A stretch of 64,000 bases of DNA, from assembly GCF_014066305.1 (NCBI RefSeq), contig NW_023501052.1:310001-374000 (forward strand). Direction: 5' to 3'. Source of the DNA: Letharia columbiana. Taxonomy: Eukaryota; Ascomycota; Lecanoromycetes; Lecanorales; Parmeliaceae. The translations under genes and the position numbers were made by a program. The notes beneath the pieces were generated by a model. It was not told the origin of the DNA. It worked only from the letters and a program-made list of their open reading frames with translations, and searched no databases. Position 1 is the stretch's first letter. The number at the start of each line of letters is the position of its first letter. Below, one piece after another: positions 1 to 11,269 of the stretch.

Positions 1-684
1 GATTCGATGAAAGAATAGCTCTTGGTGATGGAGTTGATGGAAAAGCAATCTGCGGGAGAGCAGACAGTTGTGGCACCAGGATGTGAATTTGGTGCATATA
101 TAGCGAGGCCTACATAGACAGCATGCTATACAAGAGGCTCCTCCATGTAGAAATTGGATAGCTGAAGACATTGTATAGAGTTGATCGAATGTGGAGATGG
201 GCATGTACAGCCGCAGGCCAAATTTGAGCGGTGGCCCAAGGAATCGTGTGCATTAACAGGGACAAGGGATGATGATGTACTTACAAGCCATGACTTCAGA
301 GCCGCCTTGACGGGTCCAAAATGTGTGCGGAAGTGGTGGTTTGTTAAGGGTGTCATTAAATGGAGGATGGAGGTGTCAAGTATGCTTTCGTGAGGATTAT
401 CCGCGAGCTGCAGCATAAATGGTACTGTAAGGCTGAAAGGCCCCCAGTCGGCTAATAGGCTCCCCCACTAAGCCTCATGTGCAAGCGGGCTCTGTTTCTG
501 TGTGAATGCCAATAAGTTATCCGATTTGATTTTTTCACGGCTCTATGAATTGAGTAACTCTTGGGTGACAGTCTCTTGCTCCTCGTTACTCAGTCATTGA
601 AGTCCGATACCCGAGTGGAACACAACTCCCAGGTTTACACGCTTGTTTCCATAATCTCTCAAATAAAGCTCTCATCCCTCCACA
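1..684. other. Intergenic / upstream of RLI1, no gene seen
   Basis: The stretch contains only short open frames with no recognisable domain and no convincing splice structure. The last hundred bases before the ATG at 685 are pyrimidine-rich and are likely promoter and 5' leader of the RLI1 gene. Confidence 0.5.
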
Positions 685-2829
685 ATGTCCGACAAGCTTA
701 CACGGTATGCCTTGACATCTTGGATTTCTGTTGTGGGACAATCCTATTGACTCTCGAATTCGGTTGTTAGTATTGCCATTGTCAGCAATGACAAGGTGAG
801 TCATTAGACTCAAAGCTTCCTATTGTCTAGCAAATGCTAACGATATCCCCCCCGCAGTGCAAGCCAAAAGTACTACAGTCAAACAGGACACTCGCGGTAT
901 GGATCGTCTTGCTAATCTACCTCTTAGAAATGCCGTCAAGAATGCAAAAAGTCCTGCCCAGTCGTACGGACCGGCAAGCTCTGTATCGAAGTTGCTCCCG
1001 AGTCAAAAATTGCTTTCATCTCGGAACGTCTATGCATAGGATGTGGTATCTGTGTCAAGAAGTGCCCCTTCAGCGCCATCAACATCATCAATCTGCCTAC
1101 GAACCTTGAATCGCAAGTGACTCACCGCTACTCGGCGAATAGCTTCAAGCTACATCGGCTGCCTATGCCACGACCAGGGCAGGTTTTAGGCTTGGTGGGA
1201 ACCAACGGAATTGGAAAGAGTACTGCGTTGAAGATCCTCAGCGGCAAGTTGAAGCCCAATCTGGGTCGATACGAAGATCCGCCAGACTGGGAAGAGATCT
1301 TAAAATACTTTCGAGGGTCTGAGCTTCAGAGTAGGTCCGCAGCTACGTAATCTTGAACGCATGCTAAACAAGACCCAGACTACTTTACCAAAGTACTGGA
1401 AGATGACCTTAAGGCTGTTGTTAAGCCTCAGTATGTCGATCAACTGCCGAAAGCTGTCAAAGGTCCCGACAGGACAGTAGAGGCTTTGTTGAAAGCACGT
1501 AACCAAATGGACAACATTCAGGAGATTATGGACGTTCTGGGTAGGCACATTCCCACAGTGGTAGCGGAGAAGGCTGACTCGGCTATAGAATTGAACCAAG
1601 TGAGCGATCGAGACATCAATCTCCTGTCTGGTGGAGAGCTTCAACGGTTCGCAATAGGAGTTGTTTGCGTCCAGCAAGCCGATGTGTATGACACGAGTCC
1701 TTCCAAAGATTCTCATAGGCTAAAGTATTCCTAGTTACATGTTCGATGAGCCGTCCTCTTATCTCGATGTTAAACAGCGTCTTAGCGCCGCTAGGACCAT
1801 TCGCAAGCTGCTACGTCCAGATGACTACGTGATTGTCGTGGAGCACGACCTGTCTGTTCTCGACTATCTCTCCGACTTTATCTGCGTTCTCTATGGCAAG
1901 CCTGCGGTTTACGGTGTCGTCACACTGCCTGCGTCGGTCAGAGAAGGGATCAATATCTTCCTGGACGGCAACATTCCTACTGAGAATTTACGTTTCCGCG
2001 AGGAGGCTCTCACCTTCCGTATTGCCGAAGTTGGAGACGAGTATCTGGCCGACAAAGCCATGAGCTATAGCTACCCATCTATGGAAAAGACCCTCGGCGG
2101 TTTCCACCTGAGCATCGACGCCGGCAAGTTCACCGACTCGGAGATCATAGTCATGATGGGAGAAAACGGCACAGGAAAAACGACCTTCTGCAGAATGCTC
2201 GCCGGCGCCGAGAAGCCTGACGGTAGAAATTCCGTACCACCAATGAACATATCTATGAAGCCTCAAAAGATCACCCCCAAGTTCACAGGCACAGTCCGCC
2301 AGCTCTTTTTAAGAAGATCAAAGCCTCTTTCTTAAACCCTCAATTTCAGACAGACGTCTACAAACCCCTCAAACTCGACGATTTCATCGACCAAGAAGTA
2401 CAAAACCTCTCTGGGGGTGAGTTGCAACGTGTCGCCATCGTACTTGCTCTCGGCATGCCAGCCGACATCTACCTCATCGACGAACCAAGCGCCTACCTCG
2501 ACTCGGAACAGCGTATCATCGCCGCTCGCGTCATCAAGCGCTTCATCATGCACGCCAAGAAAACTGCTTTTGTTGTTGAGCACGATTTCATCATGGCAAC
2601 CTACCTCGCGGACCGAGTCATCGTCTTCGACGGCCAACCTTCCGTCGACGCAAGAGCCAATACCCCAGAAAGCCTATTGACTGGCTGCAACAAGTTCCTA
2701 AAGAACCTAGACGTAACCTTCCGCCGAGACCCGAACAGCTTCCGGCCGCGAATCAACAAGTATAACAGCCAATTGGACCAGGAGCAGAAGCTGAGCGGCA
2801 AGTTCTTCTTCCTGGAAAACGAGAGTTGA
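685..2829 (+). CDS. RLI1: RLI1/ABCE1 ribosome-recycling ABC ATPase, with one -1 frameshift
   Basis: ABCE1/Rli1 is a cytosolic Fe-S ABC ATPase that splits post-termination ribosomes. I reconstruct seven exons: 685-704, 771-795, 858-869, 928-1330, 1379-1540, 1589-1685, 1735-2829. The protein begins MSDKLTR, carries the cysteine pattern [14 protein letters not shown] and then [13 protein letters not shown] for the 4Fe-4S clusters, then two nucleotide-binding domains (P-loops GTNGIGKST and GENGTGKTT, signatures [12 protein letters not shown] and [12 protein letters not shown], Walker [11 protein letters not shown] and [10 protein letters not shown]), and ends FFLENES. Introns are 47-67 bp with TGCTAA-like branch sites. 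The total coding length, 1,814 nt, is one base short of a multiple of three: at 2306-2310 a run of five T stands where six are needed to join GTVRQLF to [13 protein letters not shown]1 is essential in yeast, so this is either a consensus error or a decayed extra copy. Identity is certain; functionality is not. Confidence 0.93.
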
Positions 2830-3380
2830 AAAGGGCGTCCCTAAGAGCCCACAAGAATATGATGACACCCCTCCCAAGGCAGGTGTAAGTGTAAAGCCTT
2901 CAGGCGCTGGTGAAAGCGCCTGTAAGCACGGTGCAGGTCTAACGGATGAAGAAGCTTGTGCTGATGAGGATGATGATGATAAGGACGATTAGCGATGGCG
3001 GCGGCGGTTTGCCTCCTGTCAATGTTCCTGCGAGATAACACCGCATCTACGGCTGGTCATGTGTTGAAGGAGTTTTGATGGGTCAAGTTAGGGGACTGCC
3101 GTCTACATGGTGGATTTTTAACGAAAATGATACATGAGATTGAGACTCATGGTTTGGTGCACGCCTAGTGCTGACGACCAAGACAACTTGCCCATGTGGT
3201 GGTGGAAAGCTCCAGGGAAATAGGCAGATAAGGCGAAATGCACAAGAGGGCGCAATTATTACTGCTCGAACTCTGCCTGCTTGCGTGATATGCCTGGTCC
3301 TGTGTCTGAGCGCTCGCCAGTAGTGTAGTAATAAAACAAGTGATAAATGATCCCCAACCAATCTAATCTCCCTCTCCGAA
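2830..3380. other. Convergent intergenic region between RLI1 and PRP40
   Basis: No gene is visible. Both flanking genes end here, so it should hold their 3' UTRs and polyadenylation signals. A short acidic reading frame after the RLI1 stop (about 2941-2990) is not in frame with RLI1 and looks fortuitous. Confidence 0.5.
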
Positions 3381-5805
3381 TTACTCCTCCTCAACCATCT
3401 CCCCCTCCTCACTCCCCGAATGCACCGCGGGTTCCTCCTTCACTGGCACTATAGGCTCCGGCGTCTTCTCCCTCCTCGTACTTCTTCTCCCTTCCTCCCT
3501 CTTCACCCGCTTCCTCGCACTCTCTCCACTCGCCTCGCTATCCCTCCTCCTCCTACCACCCGCACCGCTAACACCGGCCCCGTAATCTAATTCGTCCCTG
3601 CTGCCCCTGGGGTCACCTCGCGTACGGTAAAGTCGCTCACGCTCTTCTTCTCTATCCCGTCGTTCGCGGTCGTAATGGCTTATACGCGGAGGACGACTAG
3701 AAACGCTTTCGCGCTCTCGGGAACGGGGTGGAGGGGAAAGCCCTGTGGGGCCATGTTTCTGGTATTGTCGCTCGCGGTCAGCCGTCGCTTTACGACGCTC
3801 GGCTTCGTAAGCGTCAACTTCAGGGGTCCGGCTGCCACGGCGGCGGTCATGTCTATCTATCAAAGGGCCATGACGATGCGAAGAGATATGGCCATTGCGA
3901 AGATCCCGGTCACGATGATCCCGAGTACGTGAGCGGTCATGTTTGTGGCTACGGCGCTCATTTTCGAGATCGTCTTCTTTCTCTTTGAGACGGCGGAGGA
4001 CTTTGTCGAAGGCTTGACGGCGGAGGTCGTCAGTTTCTAGAGCTTTAAACTCATCAAAGTGGGAAATGTGGTGGGCGAATGGAGTCCCAGTTTGTGCTAG
4101 AGGTGATTACGGGTTTGTCGAGGTGTTTGATTCTGGATCGAAGGGCATCGATGAGGCGGCGCTGTTGCCGCTCGGAGGCATGTTTGTCGTCTTCGGTGCG
4201 TCGTAAGACCTTTTCGAGGAGACGATTGAAGATGAGATTGAGAGTATCCGGAGAAATGGTAGTAGTACGGCGGTCTGTAGACATAACATCCAGGAAGTCT
4301 TGGGAAGTGGTTTTAGGAGTGATTTCGTAACGCTTGTCTTCGAGGACATCGTAGACATCGTTTCGTATTGAGCGGAGGGCTCGCTCTTCTTCTTCGACCA
4401 TGTCCCAGAAGAGATCTAGGGGGGTTGATCCGGGTTGACCCAGCATAGCTACATACCTAGGATCCTCATGGACTTGTGGGAGGATTTCCATCCATTTCGT
4501 CCCTGCCTTGATCTTCCCGGCTGCCTTGAGCTCTAGAAGCAGATCCAGATAACGGTCTCTGTTCTGACGCTCCCTTCTCTGTTTCGAGTTCTTCTCACGC
4601 TGGCGCTCGTCGTTGAAGGTACGTTCAAGAGCCTTGATGTGGTTCTCGAAAGCTGTCAAAATGTCCGACTTGCTAAGGGTCTTGAACTTAACGTCAGCTT
4701 GGAATGTCTCATTGGACTCAATGACCTCCTGCGCTTCAGACCATCTTGTGTACGGCTCCAAATTGAGTGCCTTTAGCAACCCTACAAGCTCGTCCATGGC
4801 AGATTTCCGCGTAATAGCCTCCCGTTCGATGTTACCCTTCTTGAGCTCGATTATGTATTCCTCAAAAAGCTGCCGTCGCTCAGTATCATCGTTTGTGGAC
4901 CTGAAGATTGTCTCACCCTCAATGATTGGACGCGCCGTCTTCCATCGAGTGTAGTGCTTGATCTCTGGATGACTCCGCAGCATAGTACCGAAGTCTGCGC
5001 GCAGCTTGGCCAACCTCTCTTTCGCACGATCTTTCTCCTGCATTCGGACTTCGACTGCGTATTTCTCGAACGCCGCCTTGCGGTCTTTGGGATCCTTTAG
5101 GGCACGATATTGGGGGTCTTTGATGGTTGCTCGCATAGTCTGCTCCCACGTCCAGTCTGGCTGTACATTTGCTCTTCGAAGGAGTTTTATAAATGCGGCT
5201 TCAGCTTCCTCAAACGTCGAATACTCTGGTTCATTTTGTGCTGCCAAAGTTGGCCCCTTTGAACCATTGAGATCTGTTTGTCCGTAGCCTATCTGTCTAT
5301 CCGGCCCAGCGCGCTCACCGTAATCGTCTCTATCGCGCTGCTGAGGATACGAAGAAAAGGAAGATGTACCACCAGCGACGAACTGAGGAGCTCTGTGTGA
5401 CGTTAGCCTGGCCCATCACTGTTGTGAAGGCCTACTTACGGCATTGACAGTTTCGGAGTAGGAGCGGTCTGGGCGAGAGCATCTTTGTATACTTCTGGAA
5501 TCTCCCATGAGCTCTGCTTCGATTCGGTATTGTACCAATATTTCCTTCCCCCTTCCGCAGTGTATTCTTTCCATGGCTGATTTGCTAGAGCTCGCTATAC
5601 GATGTCAGCTTCAAGCGCGAAAGGAGGAGAGAACCCTCTGGCAAAAGAAATCCCTCCGGCTCACCTCAGCTGGGGTCATCAAATCTGCCGGCTTCGTCCA
5701 TTGCGTCGCCTTGGTCACGGTGTTGTAATAGTAGACACGACCTTCAGCATTGCGGGCTTCGGACCACAGGCCAGGAGGAGCCGCAATACCGTTGATGCCA
5801 TTCAT
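3381..5805 (-). CDS. PRP40: PRP40-like U1 snRNP splicing factor (WW-WW-FF), with one +1 frameshift
   Basis: Prp40 is a U1 snRNP-associated factor bridging the 5' splice site and branch-point proteins in the nucleus. Exons on the minus strand are 5665-5805, 5440-5594 and 3381-5392, with GT-AG introns of 70 and 47 bp. The start MNGINGIAAPPG is followed directly by WW domain 1 (LWSEARNAEGRVYYYNT, WTKP) and, in exon 2, WW domain 2 (PWKEYTAEGGRKYWYNT, SSWEIP). Exon 3 carries about five FF repeats beginning near FEEAEAAFIKLL and ends in an Arg/Glu/Asp-rich, RS-like tail. Coding length is 2,308 nt, one base too many: near 4069-4075 the frame slips just before HFDEFKALETDDLRRQAF, and removing one base there restores the usual last FF region. 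The upstream frame would otherwise stop at 4054. Domain identity is very clear; the shift is either an assembly error or a real truncation that removes the charged tail. Confidence 0.9.
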
Positions 5806-6072
5806 GTTCGACACTTTACAGGTCCTGCCCTCCGGGTCAAAAGGACTCGGCAATACTAAGTGGTGAATATTGATGTTGATAGGAGGTACAAGAGCCGTTG
5901 AAGTCGGAAGTCAATTTCTTCCTGTCCGAATGAGGCTCTGCGGGACTTGCCGGCAAGCATGTCGATTTCACTCTGGAGGTAGACCAATACTATGACAACA
6001 ATGAATGTTGTGAGATCCATTTGAGTAGAGAGCCTGATCTGTCCGTGCCCAATGGATGCGTGATATCAAGTC
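5806..6072. promoter_or_regulatory. Divergent promoter region PRP40 / TRS65
   Basis: Only 267 bp separate the proposed start codons of PRP40 (minus) and TRS65 (plus), so their promoters must overlap here. No clear TATA box or repeated factor site was identified. Confidence 0.45.
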
Positions 6073-8015
6073 ATGTCAGGGCAGGTCAAAGACTTCATTG
6101 CAAGCTCCAAATTTGACGTCCTAGTACCTCAAGCTACTGAGCTCGATTTCGAAGAGCTTTTTGTAAATGACGAAGGCCGAGATGGAGCCATCTCAATATC
6201 GTCCATAGAGCGGAGGTCTTTTCTGTACTTTGGTGGGTGCCCTCCGGCATTCTCTTAAGCTCCATCGTCTTACTCATTACCAGGTACGTGATAGATGAAT
6301 CGCTACGGATTTACATTATCCTCCGAACACCATATCAGGATGAGGCAACACTCAAATCCTATCTAACCCGGCTGGCTGTAAATTTGGACATACAAGCACG
6401 AGGCTCCCCATTGAGATCCCCTGGTGGTCATGATGCACCAAGAGAGACCTCCCCGTCGAGGACCGAAGACACCCTATGGTCCGGCAGCATTGATACTTCG
6501 GAAGACCCTTTCATTGTCGTACAGGAAGAGGAAGATCACGATCCCACTCGTACTATACTTGCAATATGGACAACAAGAGCTTTATTAAGTGGGTAACAGA
6601 GACCGCTCGAGACCCAAGTATACGGTTCTAATGTTTTCTCAGGTCGGCCCAGAATACGGCTCCACTCCCCAACGGTCTTTTTCCGGCTTTCAGCGACCCT
6701 AAGGCTTGACAAGGAGGGTGTTAGTGAAAACTTCAAGGATCCGTTACTCCCAAGCGGCGTTCCGGGCTCGATCAATCTACTAGAATCTTTGAAAGGTGAT
6801 CCAGCACTGAATGGAGTAGTACCGAGGCTCGCAGCATCTAGGTTATATGGTATCAGTCCTAGGACTCACGAGGGATACATCAACGATGGAAGTCTGAGAG
6901 TGGGTACACAGATGGCCTTTCGAGGTCTTCCTGCGATCTCAAGCCGAGTGCGGTATTCGAAATCCAACGGTACAGCTGGAAGACCTTCTATTACTGCGTC
7001 TCTTGACGTTGAAACGGGAGCGTTCTCGAATGACGACATAGCCATTACTCATGTCAATATGCAATTGTCTGAAGGCTCTGCAGAGGATATGGGGAAAGCC
7101 CTTGCTCCTCTATTGCCCCTCGCATGTAGACCAAAGGACAATCCGACTTTCTTGTTCCGCCTTACGCCGAGTGAGCCAGCCCCAGATGCTTCCAATCAAA
7201 GCTCAGCAAAGACGGTGCTCATCACAGTCCACGCTACAGTGCTCGTTTCTGAGACATGTCGACCTAGCATTGAAATGCGGTGGAAGACGGGGATAGATTT
7301 CTCAACTGCTTTGAATCCTCTTTACGGTGCTCCAGGTCAGTCGATGCAAAGACAAAACAGACCAAGCAGCCTTCAGAGGACGTCTTTCACAGCGGATGGA
7401 AACGGTTTCCTTGCATCCGCTCGGGAAGGTGGGGCGTCGTCTGAATCCGGGTCAAATGAACAGCGGCAGCGCGCGGGCTCTGTTACTGACTTTGGCGTAT
7501 CAATAGCTTTCACAGCCCCAAAAACTGTGCGCGTGGGAGAGCTCTTTTCTTGGGATGTCCTGGTCCTAAATCGCTCAAGCAAACCTCGCCAGCTGGTTTT
7601 AATGGTCATTCCGAGTCGGAGGAAGGGGCTTACTGGGACGCATTCATCGAAATCATCTTCTTCGTCTGTGAGGGGTCGCAAGGATGGTAACTTCGCTAAT
7701 GCTGTAATTGATGAGAATTTATTATATGCTATGCAGAGGAATTCTGAACATGAGGCATCGCAGCTGATAAGTATGAGCACTGATGTTAGGGTTGGGTAAG
7801 TCGGAAGCAGTCTTTGAAAGCTTACAATCCTGACTTTTCACAGACCACTTAGTCCTGACTCTTGTCTTCATACGGAGCTCAAGTTTCTCCCACTAGCCCT
7901 TGGCCATCTTCAAATTGAAGCCGTCCGAGTCGTTGATGTGATATCGAACGACTTTATAGACGTTCGAGACCTGCCTGATGTCGTGGCGGAAGCGCAGGCT
8001 GACGATGCTCAATGA
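6073..8015 (+). CDS. TRS65: TRS65-like TRAPP II complex subunit
   Basis: Trs65 is a TRAPP II subunit acting in late Golgi traffic. I reconstruct four exons: 6073-6232, 6295-6588, 6643-7795, 7844-8015, giving 1,779 nt and 592 residues with no frame break. The protein starts MSGQVKDFIASSKFDVLVPQ. The first junction reads SFLYF/DESLRIYIILR, the second ALLS/RPRIRLHSP, and the last RVG/PLSPDSCLHTELKF. Family-like blocks include LPSGVPGSINLLESL with DPALNGVVPRL, the SITASLDVET segment, and a C-terminal immunoglobulin-like beta segment ending VVDVISNDFIDVRDLPDVV, which I recognise as the fungal Trs65 C-terminus. For intron 1 another acceptor (after CCAG at 6280-6283) was considered but fits less well. 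Confidence in family is good, in exact splice sites moderate. Confidence 0.82.
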
Positions 8016-8653
8016 TGAAGCGACTTCACCGTGGACTATCGTTCTAGCTTTGATAGGTCAATCATGATAATAGTGTAGACTCGATTAGTACTAAAGTGGG
8101 ACAAACATTCTTCCATATAGCAGAGTATTCGCCATTGTACCCAAAAGCCCACGCGCCTCTGCCGGCGCTCGATGACGCTAGCGGGGATGGAGTGCTGCGG
8201 CAGAGTTGAGCGAGGCACAGGCCACAGTGACCCCATGTTTGCGACTTCCTTTACTCATCCAGCGAATGCTTCTTTATTCCTAATACGCGTCCGAGCTTCA
8301 ACTGATATCTCACACACCTGCAACAGCTCGACGCTTGGACCGGATATACACCTGCAGCTCCGCCCGGTTGTTTGAAGCCTGAAATACTTCAATCCTCCCC
8401 ACCACTCCAAACCGGAGCTTCGTATTGCAATACTACATACCAAGATGATTGCATCATCGAGACGGAGAGTGCTTGACATTCTTAATAGCAGATACATCTA
8501 CGGTCGAGTGGTGCGTTCCTTCCCTCGGCGTCATGACCTTTACGAAATCAACTTCAGACTGTGTGCAACATCTGCGTCGTTGAACCTCAGAACACTGTTA
8601 ACATAGAACACTATTATTAGCCTCTACTGCACGCACTCATATTCATAATCGAG
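8016..8653. other. Intergenic between TRS65 and Mpv17-family gene
   Basis: No supported gene. Short open frames on both strands lack domains. The region should contain the TRS65 terminator and the promoter of the next gene. Confidence 0.45.
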
Positions 8654-9587
8654 ATGGTCATCGTCTCAAGGCTCATAGCCAAATTCAACTCCTACTACGC
8701 GGACAAGCCAGGTATTTCGGTCTCTGGCGGCAAGCCTTGCGAATAGTAGCAGCTGACAGTCATGGACAGTCCTTACCATCATGATCACAAATGCCGTATG
8801 TCTACACTTCGCCCTACTAGGCTCTATGTGAGGACGGGCACTCTTGGAAACTCATGCTGAAGTTCGGGTGTCATACAGGTCCTGGGAGGGATAGCAGACA
8901 CAGTGGCTCAATCCCTCACAGCAGTTCGTGCAAAATCGCGGCGAAATCTCGCTCCAGGAAAGGATATATCAGATGGGATTGAAATGCCTGACTATGATGA
9001 GAAGAGTCCTTACGTTACCGACATCATACCACACAGGACTCTTGGGCCACCACAATTTGACTTCGAGAGATTGACAAGGTTCATGTCCTACGGTTTCATC
9101 ATGTCGCCTGTGCAGTTCCAATGGTTCGCGTTCCTCTCAAGAGCGTTTCCAATCACGAAACAGAGTGCTACCATGCCAGCGCTGCAAAGGGTATGCTTTG
9201 ACCAACTGATATTTGCGCCTATTGGTAGGTCATGGAACGGATCCGCAACGATAGTCCAGGTTTAATAAAAAAACAGGTCTAGCAGCCTTCTTCACGTTCA
9301 TGACTGTCACCGAGGGTGGTGGCCGACGAGCCGTAACACGAAAATTCCAAGAGGTGTACCTTCCCTCACTGAAGGCGAATTTTTTGCTCTGGCCTGCAGT
9401 CCAGATCCTCAATTTCAGGGTCATTCCTTTGCAGTTTCAAATTGTAAGTCACTCCGTCTAGCCTGTTCATACATTTTACTGACATGGGGCACAGCCGTTT
9501 GTCTCTACCGTTGGCATCGCCTGGACCGCCTACCTATCCCTCACCAATTCCTCTGATGATGTCCCTATATCTTTTCCTAGTGATTGA
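8654..9587 (+). CDS. Mpv17/PMP22 family membrane protein
   Basis: Members of this family are four-helix proteins of peroxisomal or inner mitochondrial membranes (yeast Sym1, mammalian PMP22/Mpv17). Five exons join cleanly: 8654-8711, 8770-8795, 8879-9224, 9277-9443, 9495-9587, for 690 nt and 229 residues. The N-terminus reads as a short amphipathic helix then ADKPVLTIMITNAVLGGIAD, the usual first membrane block with the conserved G-D. Later blocks are FMSYGFIMSPVQFQWFAFL, the CFDQLIFAPIGLAAFF segment, the SLKANFLLWPAVQILNFRVI block (characteristic W-P-x-x-Q-x-x-N-F) and the final PFVSTVGIAWTAYLS. All introns are GT-AG. Which subfamily it belongs to, and hence peroxisome or mitochondrion, cannot be told from sequence here. 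Confidence 0.88.
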
Positions 9588-11250
9588 GTCTCTCATTTGG
9601 CTTGGCAGGGATTCGAAAAAATTGGGACTTAGGTTGATACACTTATGCACGGAATTTATTGTTGTAAACATCGGCTGGCAGCCAGGGCTGTTTACTTTGG
9701 CGTTCGACACGTGAAGAATCGGGCATTGCAAAGGTGTTAACAGAAATATTGGTGTCTAAGAGAAGTGTTTGGATGCACGTGAAATACGATATGCATGACT
9801 TCAGTGTGTCGCGTATACTACTCATTTGTCAATTGAGTCAAATCTTATCATTCAGCCACATGCTCTGCGACTGATCAGAGGGGGCTCCAACATTTTGGTA
9901 CTGGCTTCGTCAAGCTTTCTGAAGCTGAGAATCGCGAAATTCCCCTTGACATGAACAGCATCCGGATCATTGCTCTGGATGCTAGCCTCATTTGGCCGCG
10001 AATTTCTCAAGGGTCATCCATACAACATAAATGAGATTATGAAAGGATTTTATGATCGTATCCAAAGGCACCCTGCCCTCGTTGTGCCATGATAGTCAGG
10101 GCTGTGTCTCTTCAAACATGGAACATCATGGGGATTGAGATCATGAAGCTCACACAGTTTCCCGCTTTTGTCTCTCGTAGTTGTCGACTTTGATGATTAT
10201 CTTTGTTGCACTATTGCAACCTTGCAGTGTGCCAATTTTGACCTCAACGCAATACAATACTCACACAGTTGCCACAGCTACGACTAATATCCTCCCTAGA
10301 GAACGGAAAAAGCAAATACTCAGGGCACAAAAGCAATCAGAAGGTCCCTAGATTCCGGGGTGACGTGCTACGCCTTCTTTACAAGAGTGAACACTGTCCT
10401 CACATCAGCATTCGAAAAGTCTCCTACTCTTCTCTCCCTCCCAATTTTGCGCCATTCTCCTAATTGGTCGCCCCAAATCCCTCACTCAGCCTCATTCGCC
10501 AATGTACATGCACCCAAGGTGGCAACCATCATTGACCGCCCTTCTGCTCCCATCTTCGGCTGTTCGTCCTTTTGCTGTCTATCGGTCGATTATTCGCAGA
10601 ATGGACCGCGCCGCCATGTCCCCAAGCTTTTATGCCCAGCAATTCGATCACAGCCTCGGCTCGCCTTTCTCACCCTTGCGAATCCGATATGCTGCCAAAT
10701 TTTCGTATGATGCCCGGCTACGGCTGTGTCGTTGGAAGATCGTAAGGGGGGTTTTTTTAACCTTTTTCGTAATTAATCGGATCTCGCTGGCTCAAGGACG
10801 CCATTTTCGTCCATACAGTCCGCACTTCTGTGCCTGTACCCTGGATGCGAGGTCAGAATGCCTGGACGAGGTCCTTCCGGATCGGCATTTTGATGTCGCC
10901 AAACTTATATGGGTCTTGGCGCAGCACCAGCATGTGGCTGACGAATTTTTGCCCGAATTGCGTATCTCCCTATCAGCATGGACCTCATGGAATAATCGAA
11001 AGTTCTCCAAATCCATAGCTAGTTACTCTAAATCCTATTGAATATTAGCATATTGAAACCAGTGTCTTCAGACAGGAAATCCCCTGTCACAAGAGTTTAG
11101 AGATGCATGCGATGATCATCGCGGCACTACAATCTTTATTACATGTGGACTTGTTGAGCTGTGACGACTTGCGAGAGAGAGAGTTCTTTTAGTGTTCGAT
11201 AGGAACCCATGAGTTCTACCCAAAGCCAGTCTATGCGATACTCTGATCTC
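9588..11250. other. 1.6 kb without a supported gene
   Basis: Several open frames exist (the longest at 10502-11041) but none has a recognisable domain or consistent splice signals, and they overlap each other in different frames. Given the decayed genes that follow, this is probably degenerate intergenic DNA. Confidence 0.45.
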
Positions 11251-11269
11251 TACACTCTGGACCAAATAT

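Noticed and set aside
2300..2340. Programmed frameshifting in RLI1
   Set aside because: Rli1 is not known to use it, and the missing T in a homopolymer is more simply an error or mutation; no downstream stimulator is evident.
10502..11041. 179-residue plus-strand frame
   Set aside because: No domain, composition resembles random GC/AT mixed DNA, no splice or start support.
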